NCBI GenBank assembly: GCA_965657415.1
Contig: CBFHNZ010000011.1
Span: forward strand, 3,657-67,656
Direction of reading: 5' to 3'
Origin: UBA8309 sp965657415
GTDB taxonomy: Bacteria > Pseudomonadota > Alphaproteobacteria > Puniceispirillales > Puniceispirillaceae
DNA: 64,000 nt
Shown here: piece after piece, positions 44,967 to 53,240 of the stretch
How positions within the stretch are numbered: position 1 is the stretch's first letter
Layout: every line of letters starts with the position of its first letter
Translations under genes and position numbers: made by a program
Notes under the pieces: generated by a model
The model's database searches: none
What the model was told of the DNA's origin: nothing
The model's input: the letters and a program-made list of their open reading frames with translations, nothing else

Positions 44967-45545
44967 TCATTTCTTCGACCAGCCAAGCGTTATAGGGTGC
45001 GCCTTGCGCTGTTCCTCGGCGGCACCGACATGCTTTCCCGGTTCCCAGCCGACCGGGCGCAGGACCTGATCGGCAAAATCGATCGATTCCTGGTCGGTGA
45101 CCGTCGCGATGGTGTCATTCCAGCGGTTCAGATACCCACCAACGGAAATCACCGCCAGGATCTCGATGATCTGGATGTTGGTGAAATGCTGGCGCATCTC
45201 GGCAAAATTCTCAGGTTCCGTCGCATTCGGCGCAGCACCGGCAGCCATCGCCAGGCGCAGCGCGGCACGCTCGGCATCGGTAAACAGGTCGGATGTCTCA
45301 AAACTCCACAGCGCCTGAATCTTCTCGTCCGGAACGCCGATCTTGTGAAGATGATAGGCACCATGCGACTGGCAGTGCCGGCATCCACTGGCCAGACTGG
45401 CCACGGTGAACACAAGCTGCTTTAGCTCGCCGGACACCGCGCGTTCCGGAAAGACCAGCTGGATCATCTGGTTCCAGGTTTCCCTGAGTTCGGGCCAGTG
45501 GCCCATCTCGAATTCCTGCCGGTCCTGATAGGAAACGTCGGTCAT
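44967..45545 (-). CDS. AhpD-like carboxymuconolactone decarboxylase family protein
   Basis: All-helical AhpD/CMD-family protein with the redox pair and His in VASLASGCRHCQSHGAYHLHKIGV, as in peroxidase-related members. Next come AERAALRLAMAAGAAPNA and the second half FTNIQIIEILAVISVGGYLNRWNDTIAT. Length is about 192 aa. GGGAGGA precedes ATG 45545. Its function in the surrounding sulfate-ester gene set is unknown; CxxC suggests thiol redox chemistry. Confidence 0.87.
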   Translation of the reverse strand: MTDVSYQDRQEFEMGHWPELRETWNQMIQLVFPERAVSGELKQLVFTVASLASGCRHCQSHGAYHLHKIGVPDEKIQALWSFETSDLFTDAERAALRLAMAAGAAPNATEPENFAEMRQHFTNIQIIEILAVISVGGYLNRWNDTIATVTDQESIDFADQVLRPVGWEPGKHVGAAEEQRKAHPITLGWSKK

Positions 45546-45571
45546 CCCATCTTCCTCCCTCTCCTGTTGCT

Positions 45572-47155
45572 TCATGCCTGTGCCGTTGGCAGTGGCACGC
45601 GGTTCGCGACGGCAATTTCCAGTTCAGCCAGCTTTTCGACCAGCATCGCCTTGATGGCGGCGTGATCCTTACTGTCCCAAAGATTGGTCATTTCACCGGG
45701 GTCATTCTCAAGGTCGAAAAGTTCGTTCTGGCATTTGCCAAGATAGATCGACAACCGCCATTGCCCGTGAACCACGCTGTGGACGCGCGGCCGAGGGCCG
45801 AACGCCTCCTGCGACCGCTGTGTCTCATACTGGATGTGCGCCGCATCCCGGCCGGTGCCACCGACAACCGACATCACCTGCCCCTGCATGCCGATCGCGC
45901 CTTCAAGCCCGGCATGTTCAAGGATCGTCGAACCAATATCCAGCGTCTGGGCAAGGTCACCCGACCGCGCGCCACTGGCCCCTTTCGGATCCGCCCAGAT
46001 AAAGGGAACATGGGTCAGGCTGTCATATTGCTCGGCCCCCTTGAACAGCAGCCGATGTTCGCCAAGATGGTCGCCATGATCCGAGGTGTATATCTGCACC
46101 GTGTTGTCCATGAGACCGGCATCGGAAGCGGCAGCGCGGATACGGCCGACGGCATCATCGATCATTGCGATCATGCCACATGTCAGGGCCCGCGCCTCCT
46201 GCGCCTCACGCGATGACACAGCGACGGTGTAGCCTGCATTCTGCCCCAATGTTGGGTCATTCGCACGGTCCCGCTCGGCAATTTTGACATAGTCCGGCGG
46301 GTCCCAGTCATTGGCGGCATAGGCCTGCGGCACCGGCATATCCTCGGGCTTGTACATATCCCAGTATTTGCCAGGCGGGGTGAATGGGTGGTGCGGGTCC
46401 GGGAATGACACCATCAGGAAGAACGGATCAGGATTGCCACGCCGCGTCTCCAGATAATCGCACACTCTGTCGGCGATATAGCTGGTGGAATAATGTTCCT
46501 CCGGGATCTTCACCCGGATTGCCTGGGGACAGCTGTAATCATGCGGGAACTGGATATCGCGGGACCGCAGGGCATGAACATCCGGCGCGGCATCCTTGAC
46601 GTGACGCTCATGATCGCCACCGGTGTTGAAGCCATGCCGCAGCACCGAGACATAGGTGTCAAACCCGTAATAGGGCAGCGGCACCTCAGGCTTATCCTGC
46701 ACCCAGAATTTCTGCCGCTCATACTGATAGCTGTCACCGTCGAGGTCCGACCTTACCGCCTCGGCAAGATCATCCGGCGGCGGCGCAAACCCCTCGCGGG
46801 CCGCCGGCGGTTCGATCTGTACCGCCCAATCGGACACGTTCTGCAGATGGCTCTTGCCAATCAGCGCGGTGTCATATCCGGCCGCACGAAGCAGATCGAC
46901 AAAGGTTACATTTTCATGGCCAAGCGGAACACCAAGCGAGCGCACGCCATGGCTGGACGGCATCCGGCAGGTCATCAGGCTGGCCCGGTTCGGCATGCAG
47001 ACCGGCGAAGCCACATAGAACCTGTCATAGCTCACCCCCTCGGCGGCGATGGCGTCGATATGTGGCGTCTGCAACACTGGATGACCATTGCATCCAAGAT
47101 GATCATAGCGCTGTTGATCGGTGATGAAGAGAATATAACTTGGACGGTCTGTCAT
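45572..47155 (-). CDS. Formylglycine-dependent sulfatase
   Basis: Sulfatase with YILFITDQQRYDHLGCNGHPVLQTPHIDAIAAEGV, formylglycine motif SPVCMPNRASLMTCRMPSSHG (C-x-P-x-R), LIGKSHLQN and metal site TSDHGDHLGEHRLLFKG. It lacks a signal peptide, so it acts on an imported sulfate ester. Length is 527 aa. It lies between the TRAP permease and AhpD-like genes on the same strand, which suggests that the TRAP system imports its substrate. A formylglycine-generating enzyme is not in the window. Confidence 0.9.
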   Translation of the reverse strand: MTDRPSYILFITDQQRYDHLGCNGHPVLQTPHIDAIAAEGVSYDRFYVASPVCMPNRASLMTCRMPSSHGVRSLGVPLGHENVTFVDLLRAAGYDTALIGKSHLQNVSDWAVQIEPPAAREGFAPPPDDLAEAVRSDLDGDSYQYERQKFWVQDKPEVPLPYYGFDTYVSVLRHGFNTGGDHERHVKDAAPDVHALRSRDIQFPHDYSCPQAIRVKIPEEHYSTSYIADRVCDYLETRRGNPDPFFLMVSFPDPHHPFTPPGKYWDMYKPEDMPVPQAYAANDWDPPDYVKIAERDRANDPTLGQNAGYTVAVSSREAQEARALTCGMIAMIDDAVGRIRAAASDAGLMDNTVQIYTSDHGDHLGEHRLLFKGAEQYDSLTHVPFIWADPKGASGARSGDLAQTLDIGSTILEHAGLEGAIGMQGQVMSVVGGTGRDAAHIQYETQRSQEAFGPRPRVHSVVHGQWRLSIYLGKCQNELFDLENDPGEMTNLWDSKDHAAIKAMLVEKLAELEIAVANRVPLPTAQA

Positions 47156-47173
47156 ATGCCTGTTGCCCCTTGC

Positions 47174-49510
47174 TCAGGTGGCCACTCTCACTCTGTTGCC
47201 AAGGCCATGCGCAAGGATGATGGCAATGCTGGCGAGGACGGCCGGGCCGTAAAACTCCACCGGCTTTACCATCACAAGCACCGCCAGGATAATTCGGACG
47301 GCAATCTGGACCACACCAAGCGCCCGCCTGTCATAGGCCGCCATGGCGCTGGAGACGAGATAGAGCGCCAGCGCAAGCCGTCCCATCAGGAGTCCCAGCC
47401 AGGCAATGTCAATTGTGCCGTCATGCCCAGGCAGGAAGGCGCCGCTTGCCGGGTCAATAATCGCCTGTTCGATCAGCAGCAATTCCGGATAGATTGCGAA
47501 GACGAACGGGATGGTGAACATCACAATCCCGGATTTCACCGCCGAAAAGCCAGTCTTCATCGGGTCGGCGTTGGTAATTGACGAGGCGGCGAAGGCGGCC
47601 AGCGCCACCGGCGGGGTGATGGCCGAGGCCACCGCGAAATAGAAGATGAACATATGCGCGGTGAAGGTGGCCAGCCCCAGCCCGACAAGCATCGGCCCCA
47701 TCAGCAGCGCCGCATTGATATAGGCAGGCACCGCCGGCATCCCCATGCCGAGAATGACGGCAAGGAACATGGTCAGGCCAAGCGCCAGCAACTGTGAGCC
47801 GGTGGAGTTGGCCGATATGTCAAATGACTTCAGAAAGGCCAGAACATCCACCGCCACAAATTTCGCAAGGCCGGTGAAATTCAGGCACACATCAATGACG
47901 GTGATCGCCAGAAACATGAGATAGAGAGTCGAGACGAGACCGCCAGCCTGTGCCAGACCGTCGAGGATCTTGCGGGGGCGGGCGCGAAATTCCCTGTCAA
48001 GGAACATCAGGCCGATCAGCAGCATTACCGCCCACCAGCCGGCGGCACTGGCATCCCCGGCGGCATTCTGCAGAAGTTCGATAATCCAGGGAAGCGAGAT
48101 GATCATGCAGACATCGCCATTCTGTTCGACAACGGCACCAAGCGCCACCGAAATCCAGCTGCAGCCGATTGAATCCTTAGGCGTCAGCAACAGCACCAGC
48201 ACCAGCATGACAGGTCCGAAAATCTGCAGCAGTTGCAGGCGGTCCTGGCGCGTCAGGCGCATATCGTCCGTCAACTCGCCCACCGCCTGGATATCCTGCT
48301 TTCGCGCCTGGAAGATCACCGACAGGAACAGACAGAAAAAGTAGAATATGGCCGGGATCGCGGCAGCAATGATAATATCGCGATACGGCACGCCGGTCAG
48401 CGAAGCCATGATGAATGCCGCCACACCCATGATCGGCGGCATGATCGACCCACCTGACGAGGCCGCTGCCTCGACACCGCCGGCAAAGACCTTGGAGAAT
48501 CCGCGCTTCAGCATCATCGGAATGGTCAGCACACCGGTCGACAGCACATTGACCACGGGACCGCCGGTGATGGTGCCGAACATCGCCGAGGACACAATGG
48601 CTGCATGCGCCGGCCCGCCGCGCAGGTTGCGGGTCAGCGAGAAAGCAAGCTTGATCAGCGCCTGGCCGCCGGCACAGCGACCGAACAGCGCGCCGAGAAT
48701 GATATAGGGGAACACCAGCAGCATCAGAATATTGATGAAGCGGCCCAACAGTCCGGCGGTGTTGTTGACCAGCGCGTCTCGCACATATTCGCGGCCGGAG
48801 GTAAGGCTTCGGACCTCTTCACTGCTGAGCAGCGTCACAAGATATTTATTCTGGCCGTCAGCACCAAAAAAATACCAGTTCATCACGGTCAGGAAGGTGT
48901 AGGCGGCCACGAGGATCGAGACCATCACCAGCGGCAGGCCCCATACCTTTATGTTGTAGGCCAGAAATATCACGATGGAGCCGAACAGGATCAGCGGCAA
49001 CAGGCCCTGTGTGGTGTTGAAACAGGCCGGATCATCGGCGGTTTCCGGGATGGGGAGCCCCATCATCTTGGAATAATCGACCTCTGACTGCAGCGCTTCT
49101 GCCACCAGTCGCGCGCGGTCGCCGGTCATGATATCAATCAGGCATACCGCCTCGAGTTCTATGAGATAGGTCACGGAAATCGCCAAGCCGGCCAGTATCA
49201 GCGCCACATCCAGCACCAGTCCGAAGCGCCGCTGAAGCACGGACCTGTCGCTCCATGTTCGCCATATCGAATGGGTCAGGGTGACAATCACCATCATCCA
49301 TATGAACAGGATCGGGTACAGCCATTCGGTCGGAAACCGGCGGACCTTGAAATAGTCGACACCGGTTGCCGCTTTCCACAGGCCATCCCATCCGGGTATC
49401 GCCGGTGTTACATTCAGCAGACCGATGATGACCAGGGCCACGGCCAGCCAATAGACGACCGGTCCTTTGGTTTTTTCATTCTGATCTGATGGCTTCCTGC
49501 TTTGTCTCAT
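47174..49510 (-). CDS. TRAP transporter fused permease (DctQM type)
   Basis: Fused small and large TRAP permease of the TAXI-dependent type (778 aa). The N-terminal region has four membrane segments; the DctM-like part shows IVSSAMFGTITGGPVVNVLSTGVLTIPMMLKRGFSKVFAGGVEAAASSGGSIMPPIMGVAAFIMASLTG, a highly conserved TRAP segment. Near the C-terminus is ASAITPPVALAAFAASSITNADP. It uses the Na+ gradient with the binding protein encoded upstream. A stem-loop separates the two genes. Confidence 0.93.
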   Translation of the reverse strand: MRQSRKPSDQNEKTKGPVVYWLAVALVIIGLLNVTPAIPGWDGLWKAATGVDYFKVRRFPTEWLYPILFIWMMVIVTLTHSIWRTWSDRSVLQRRFGLVLDVALILAGLAISVTYLIELEAVCLIDIMTGDRARLVAEALQSEVDYSKMMGLPIPETADDPACFNTTQGLLPLILFGSIVIFLAYNIKVWGLPLVMVSILVAAYTFLTVMNWYFFGADGQNKYLVTLLSSEEVRSLTSGREYVRDALVNNTAGLLGRFINILMLLVFPYIILGALFGRCAGGQALIKLAFSLTRNLRGGPAHAAIVSSAMFGTITGGPVVNVLSTGVLTIPMMLKRGFSKVFAGGVEAAASSGGSIMPPIMGVAAFIMASLTGVPYRDIIIAAAIPAIFYFFCLFLSVIFQARKQDIQAVGELTDDMRLTRQDRLQLLQIFGPVMLVLVLLLTPKDSIGCSWISVALGAVVEQNGDVCMIISLPWIIELLQNAAGDASAAGWWAVMLLIGLMFLDREFRARPRKILDGLAQAGGLVSTLYLMFLAITVIDVCLNFTGLAKFVAVDVLAFLKSFDISANSTGSQLLALGLTMFLAVILGMGMPAVPAYINAALLMGPMLVGLGLATFTAHMFIFYFAVASAITPPVALAAFAASSITNADPMKTGFSAVKSGIVMFTIPFVFAIYPELLLIEQAIIDPASGAFLPGHDGTIDIAWLGLLMGRLALALYLVSSAMAAYDRRALGVVQIAVRIILAVLVMVKPVEFYGPAVLASIAIILAHGLGNRVRVAT

Positions 49511-49546
49511 GGCACCTTAATTCTCAAGACATAGGCAAAATGCAAA

Positions 49547-49582
49547 TCCTGTCAGGCGACCAATACTGACCACCTGACAGGA
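49547..49582 (-). terminator. Stem-loop between TAXI binding protein and TRAP permease
   Basis: A perfect 10-bp stem (TCCTGTCAGG with CCTGACAGGA) encloses a 16-nt loop, starting 15 nt after the binding-protein stop. No U-run follows, so I read it as an expression-ratio or mRNA-stability element, like the hairpins in the two ABC operons of this window. Confidence 0.7.
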
Positions 49583-49597
49583 ATTTCACGACCGGCG

Positions 49598-50656
49598 TTA
49601 CGGCTTCGCGCAATCGGCAATCTTATGGCCGGCCTCTTCCCAGGCGCGCACGGCGCCAGGATGGAATTTCACCGGATTCGGACCACAAAGTCCGGCCACT
49701 TTCGGGTCAATCACACCGTAATTCAGTGTCGACATGAAAGGCGCGACTGATTTGAGCGCATCGAGGTTTTCGATATGCGCCTTTGTCAGCTGATAGGCCA
49801 TTTCTTCGTCCATGTTCTTATTGACGAAGTCGCCACCGGTGACCGCCATGCCGCGGAAAGTGTCGTCTTCCGAGACGATCGTCCAGTCGTCACCCATCTT
49901 TTCCTGAATGAAGGAGATCGGCGCCATATAGGCAACAGACCCCGGCTTGTTCAAAAGCTTCTGGGCCGGCGCGGACTCGAACTGGTCCTTTGGCAGGGAC
50001 CACATGGTCATCGCCCCGGCGGCAATATTCCGCGTCTCGCGGGGGCCGGGAAAATGGACAGTCAGAACGGCGGCGTCTGCCGTGCCGTCGACCATGGCAG
50101 CTGATGCCTGGTTCCAGTTCACGGTAACCGATTCGTAATCCTGGCCATGCTTTGCGCCGCCAAAGAATTGCGCCAGCGCTCTGGAATTGCTGGTGGCCGC
50201 ACCGCGTGGCGGACCATTCAGAATCTTCCGCCCCTTCAGGTCATCCCAGCCACCAATTCCCTTGGCGTTGTAGGCATACATGGTAAACACGGCCAGCGTG
50301 TGCGGGTACAGAAGCTGGATATTGCCGCCCAGCTCGGCGCCCTTTTCCTTGCCAAGCTTTGCATAGGGACCGGCGCCCTTGGTCATCAGAAACGGCAGGA
50401 TGAACGGCCCGTTCGCAAGGTCGATCTTGCCTTCGGCAAGCTCTTTCAGATAGTTGGTCGCCACCTTGCCTTCAGACAGCTGTATGTTGGCAATGCCACG
50501 CGCGGACGCGTTCTCGACCAGCGCCGTGGCCGTCAGCGCAACCGGTGTTCCACTGCCGGCCGTATGGAATGTCAGATTCACCTGTGCCGATGCGGCGGTC
50601 GACATCAGCGTCGCCGCTGCCACCCCGATGGCCATTTTGTGTAGAGTTTTGATCAC
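49598..50656 (-). CDS. TAXI family TRAP transporter solute-binding protein
   Basis: Periplasmic binding protein of the TAXI family. Signal peptide IKTLHKMAIGVAAATLMSTAASA is followed by QVNLTFHTAGSGTPVALTATALVENA. GWDDLKGRKILNGPPRGAATSNSRAL is the TAXI core motif region. Length is about 352 aa. I place the start at GTG 50656, 5 nt after AAGGGAGG; a GTG two codons earlier lies too close to that site. It is divergent from a LysR regulator. The ligand is unknown; the sulfatase next to the permease hints at a sulfate ester. Confidence 0.9.
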   Translation of the reverse strand: MIKTLHKMAIGVAAATLMSTAASAQVNLTFHTAGSGTPVALTATALVENASARGIANIQLSEGKVATNYLKELAEGKIDLANGPFILPFLMTKGAGPYAKLGKEKGAELGGNIQLLYPHTLAVFTMYAYNAKGIGGWDDLKGRKILNGPPRGAATSNSRALAQFFGGAKHGQDYESVTVNWNQASAAMVDGTADAAVLTVHFPGPRETRNIAAGAMTMWSLPKDQFESAPAQKLLNKPGSVAYMAPISFIQEKMGDDWTIVSEDDTFRGMAVTGGDFVNKNMDEEMAYQLTKAHIENLDALKSVAPFMSTLNYGVIDPKVAGLCGPNPVKFHPGAVRAWEEAGHKIADCAKP

Positions 50657-50810
50657 CGTCACCTCCCTTGACTGGCTTGATGGTGCGCTGAGCGCATTTT
50701 ATCGATTCCAGCCTTGGGGTGGCGGCGTCATATGTAAATAGAAAATATTTGCCGTTCTATGCATATATGAATAGATTAATCGGCGGATATCCCAATTCCG
50801 GATGGGCATT

Positions 50811-51746
50811 ATGCGGGCGACACTGGACCCCAGACTCCTCTTCCATCTTCATATTATCTTTGAAACCGGCTCGCTGTCCGCTGCGGCGGAGGTGCTGTCC
50901 GTATCGCAGCCAACCTTGTCACGCGCGGTATCAACGCTGGAGGCACAGGTCGGGCGTCAATTGATGGTGCGCGGCCGCAACGGCGTCGTGCTGACCGAGG
51001 CCGGCATCCTTCTTGCTGAACAGGGCCGCAAGATCGAGTCTGACCTTAAACAGGCTGATGACATCCTGAACGCGCTGAAAAGCGACAGCCTGCCAACCAT
51101 CCGCATCGGGGTCGGCCCGCTGTTGGCACAGGCCGCGATGAATGATTTCGTGACCGGCGCTCTCCGCTCACGGCGCAAGGCAAGCTTTGACCTGCAAATC
51201 GGGACCGCGCGCCAGCTGATCTCGGACCTACTGCATGGACGGCTCGATATGGCGGTGATGGCGACCCCGGCCGACATGCGGGTCGAACATCTTCGCAGTC
51301 TGCATGTCCTCGATGATCATATCGGCCTGTTTGCCGGGCCGAAATCACCCTTTGTTGGCCGCAACAGCCCGATCAACCCGGACGATCTTGGTGATGCAAG
51401 CTGGATTGCCATCGACGCGGCATTCGGGCCGACATCATCGCATGAAAACATGCTGAAGAAGCTCGATTTTCCCTATGTTGTGCCAGCCATCCAGTTCAAC
51501 ATGAATATTCAGGGGCTGGTAAATGCGCTGGCTGCCTCGGACGCGCTCTGCTTCCTGCCGGCGCGCCTGACACGCCTGTTGACACGCGGCACCGGGGTCG
51601 AGGAGATACCGCTTGCGATCAAATCCGAAGCGCGGCAAACCGCAATCTGGCACGCTGCCGATGCCGATCTCAATGCCAGTCTTGCCGACACGATCCGGGA
51701 TTGTCGGTCCTTTCTGACGCACCGCCTGGTAGAGGCCACCGGGTGA
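50811..51746 (+). CDS. LysR family transcriptional regulator
   Basis: LTTR with DNA-binding domain LDPRLLFHLHIIFETGSLSAAAEVLSVSQPTLSRAVSTLEAQVGRQLMVRGRNGVVLTEAG and an effector domain starting IRIGVGPLLAQAAMNDFV. ATG 50811 was chosen by alignment to typical LTTR starts; 50802 is also possible and neither has a clear ribosome-binding site. It is divergent from the TAXI/TRAP genes, which it probably regulates. Its stop codon lies inside a tandem 17-bp duplication. Confidence 0.88.
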   Translation: MRATLDPRLLFHLHIIFETGSLSAAAEVLSVSQPTLSRAVSTLEAQVGRQLMVRGRNGVVLTEAGILLAEQGRKIESDLKQADDILNALKSDSLPTIRIGVGPLLAQAAMNDFVTGALRSRRKASFDLQIGTARQLISDLLHGRLDMAVMATPADMRVEHLRSLHVLDDHIGLFAGPKSPFVGRNSPINPDDLGDASWIAIDAAFGPTSSHENMLKKLDFPYVVPAIQFNMNIQGLVNALAASDALCFLPARLTRLLTRGTGVEEIPLAIKSEARQTAIWHAADADLNASLADTIRDCRSFLTHRLVEATG

Positions 51747-51782
51747 TGGAGGCCGCCGGGTGATGGAGGCCAGCGGGTGATG
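51732..51782. repeat. Three tandem 17-bp repeats over the LysR stop codon
   Basis: GAGGCCACCGGGTGATG is followed by two copies differing by one or two bases. The first copy contains the last codons and TGA of the LysR gene. The others repeat the stop region downstream, so the protein is unaffected. Confidence 0.92.
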
Positions 51783-51792
51783 GAAGCTTTGC

Positions 51793-51824
51793 CTGGGAAC
51801 GGCATGGGCTGGGAACGGCATGGG
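51793..51824. repeat. Two tandem 16-bp repeats
   Basis: CTGGGAACGGCATGGG occurs twice head-to-tail with no mismatch, 10 bp after the 17-bp repeats. Together they occupy much of the 230-bp gap before the YczE-like gene. No function is evident. Confidence 0.92.
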
Positions 51825-51978
51825 CTGGCCTCAAGCCTCAAGCAAGAGCGACAGCCTGATCCCCTGCACAACCATAACGACAAGGGCCGCGGCAGGTGAT
51901 ATGTGAATGGCACGCGCGGTCGGCTTTCGCCCATCTCCTACCCGGAACGCGCCGTCAAAGGATTACAGATATGGCCAC

Positions 51979-52674
51979 ATGCCTATGACCAAAGGCGACA
52001 TATTCGGCTTCCTGAAGATCAGAGCCGTGCCAAGCCTGTTCTGGAGCGCGCCGCGGCCGCTGACGATTCGGCCACCGGTGGTCTCGGTGGTGATGCTGGC
52101 CATCGGGATTGTCACGTTCGGGCTTGGTGAGGCGTTGCTGATCGCCTCGGGCGTCGGGGTCAGCCCGTGGACGGTCCTTGCCCAGGGTCTGACCAAAATC
52201 ACCGGCTGGAGTGTCGGCCTTGCCACCTTTGTCGTCAGCGTCACGGTATTGCTGCTCTGGGTGCCGCTGCGTCAGACCCCTGGCATCGGCACGATCCTGA
52301 ACATCATCGTCATTTCGGTGGTGCTTGATCTGGCCCTGCCCTGGCTGCCGCGGTTCGACTCGCTGGCGCTGCGGATCGCCGAGGCCGCGGCAGGCGTTAT
52401 CGTCACCGGCATTGGCGGCGGCATCTATCTGATCGCCAATCTGGGGCCGGGGCCACGCGACGGGCTGATGACCGGGCTGCAACGGCTGACAGGCTTCCCC
52501 ATCGCATGGGTACGCGGCGCCATCGAGATCGGCGCCGTCGTGCTGGGATGGTCGCTTGGCGGGGTGGCCGGGATCGGCACGCTGCTGTTCGCCTTCGGCA
52601 TCGGCCCCTGTGTGGCGGCGACGATGTACGGTCTGCAGCGGATCTTTGGGCCGTCTCAAACATCACCCCGCTGA
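51979..52674 (+). CDS. YczE/YitT-like integral membrane protein
   Basis: Membrane protein of the YczE/YyaS family with about five transmembrane segments. Two related motifs mark the family: GVGVSPWTVLAQGLTKITGWSVG and NLGPGPRDGLMTGLQRLTGFPIAWVRG. Length is about 231 aa from ATG 51979; ATG 51985 and an upstream ATG at 51907 are alternatives. The biochemical function is not established. It stands alone between a LysR gene and the sox genes. Confidence 0.8.
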   Translation: MPMTKGDIFGFLKIRAVPSLFWSAPRPLTIRPPVVSVVMLAIGIVTFGLGEALLIASGVGVSPWTVLAQGLTKITGWSVGLATFVVSVTVLLLWVPLRQTPGIGTILNIIVISVVLDLALPWLPRFDSLALRIAEAAAGVIVTGIGGGIYLIANLGPGPRDGLMTGLQRLTGFPIAWVRGAIEIGAVVLGWSLGGVAGIGTLLFAFGIGPCVAATMYGLQRIFGPSQTSPR

Positions 52675-52699
52675 CGGCAACCCGTCGCCAGCGTCACGA

Positions 52700-52723
52700 T
52701 CATATGAAAAAATCCCTATGTGA
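52700..52723. promoter_or_regulatory. Candidate Sox-regulator operator upstream of soxE
   Basis: TCATAT-N12-ATGTGA, inner segment starting GAAAAAAT. It has the same size and half-site geometry as dyads ahead of soxF and soxY. It ends 60 bp before the cytochrome GTG start. Likely regulator: the ArsR-family SoxR encoded at 60186-60566. Inferred. Confidence 0.5.
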
Positions 52724-52782
52724 TTGACGCCGGCTTTGCGATTGGCCAGTCTTTTCGCTGTTATCGATCGGGGGATAGTGAC

Positions 52783-53106
52783 GTGAAAACATTTTCCATT
52801 ACATTTCTTTTCGCCTGCTTGTGTTGGAGTGGCGGCGCAAGTGCCGAAGATCTTCTTGCTGGCGCCGATGTGGGTTATGGCGAATATCTGTCCGGTGAGT
52901 GCGTCACCTGCCATAGCCAGGACGGTGCAGATAAAGGCATTCCTGCTATCAACGGGCTAGATGCCGAAGTCTTTGCCTCGGTCATGCATGCCTACAAGGT
53001 AGGCGATATGGAACACCCGGTCATGCAAATGGTGGCTGGCCGTCTCGACGCCGAACAGATCGCCTCTCTTGCCGTCTATTTCGCCACGCTTCCGGCAGCC
53101 GAGTGA
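52783..53106 (+). CDS. soxE: Periplasmic monohaem cytochrome c, SoxE/FccA-like
   Basis: Small c-type cytochrome pairing with the following flavoprotein. A signal peptide (MKTFSITFLFACLCWSGGASA) precedes GYGEYLSGECVTCHSQDGADKGIPAINGLD with the haem motif CVTCH. A Met ligand is probably in the MEHPVMQMVAGRL region. The start is GTG 52783 behind GGGGGAT. About 107 aa is close to one c-type domain of FccA. It would accept electrons from sulfide oxidation. SoxE assignment rests mainly on being next to the SoxF-like gene. Confidence 0.82.
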   Translation: MKTFSITFLFACLCWSGGASAEDLLAGADVGYGEYLSGECVTCHSQDGADKGIPAINGLDAEVFASVMHAYKVGDMEHPVMQMVAGRLDAEQIASLAVYFATLPAAE

Positions 53107-53134
53107 CACGAATCCCAATTCTTTCCTGAACCTG

Positions 53135-53158
53135 TCACATGCAAAAATACATATGTGA
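53135..53158. promoter_or_regulatory. Candidate Sox-regulator operator upstream of soxF
   Basis: TCACAT-N12-ATGTGA is a perfect 6-bp-arm dyad. It overlaps two further dyads: ATGCAAAAATA (53139) with TATTTTTGCAT (53166-53176), and GAATGC (53157) with GCATTC (53173-53178). The region lies 60-100 bp before the flavoprotein start and is AT-rich. Confidence 0.55.
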
Positions 53159-53240
53159 ATGCCTTTATTTTTGCATTCCTGCGCATACATAATACCATTT
53201 TGGTCAAAGTTGCTCATTCAACAGTAACCGTGAGGGGGGA

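Noticed and set aside
43781..44995. Plus-strand frame of 404 codons
   Set aside because: It lies entirely opposite the alkylsulfatase and has no recognisable motif or ribosome-binding site.
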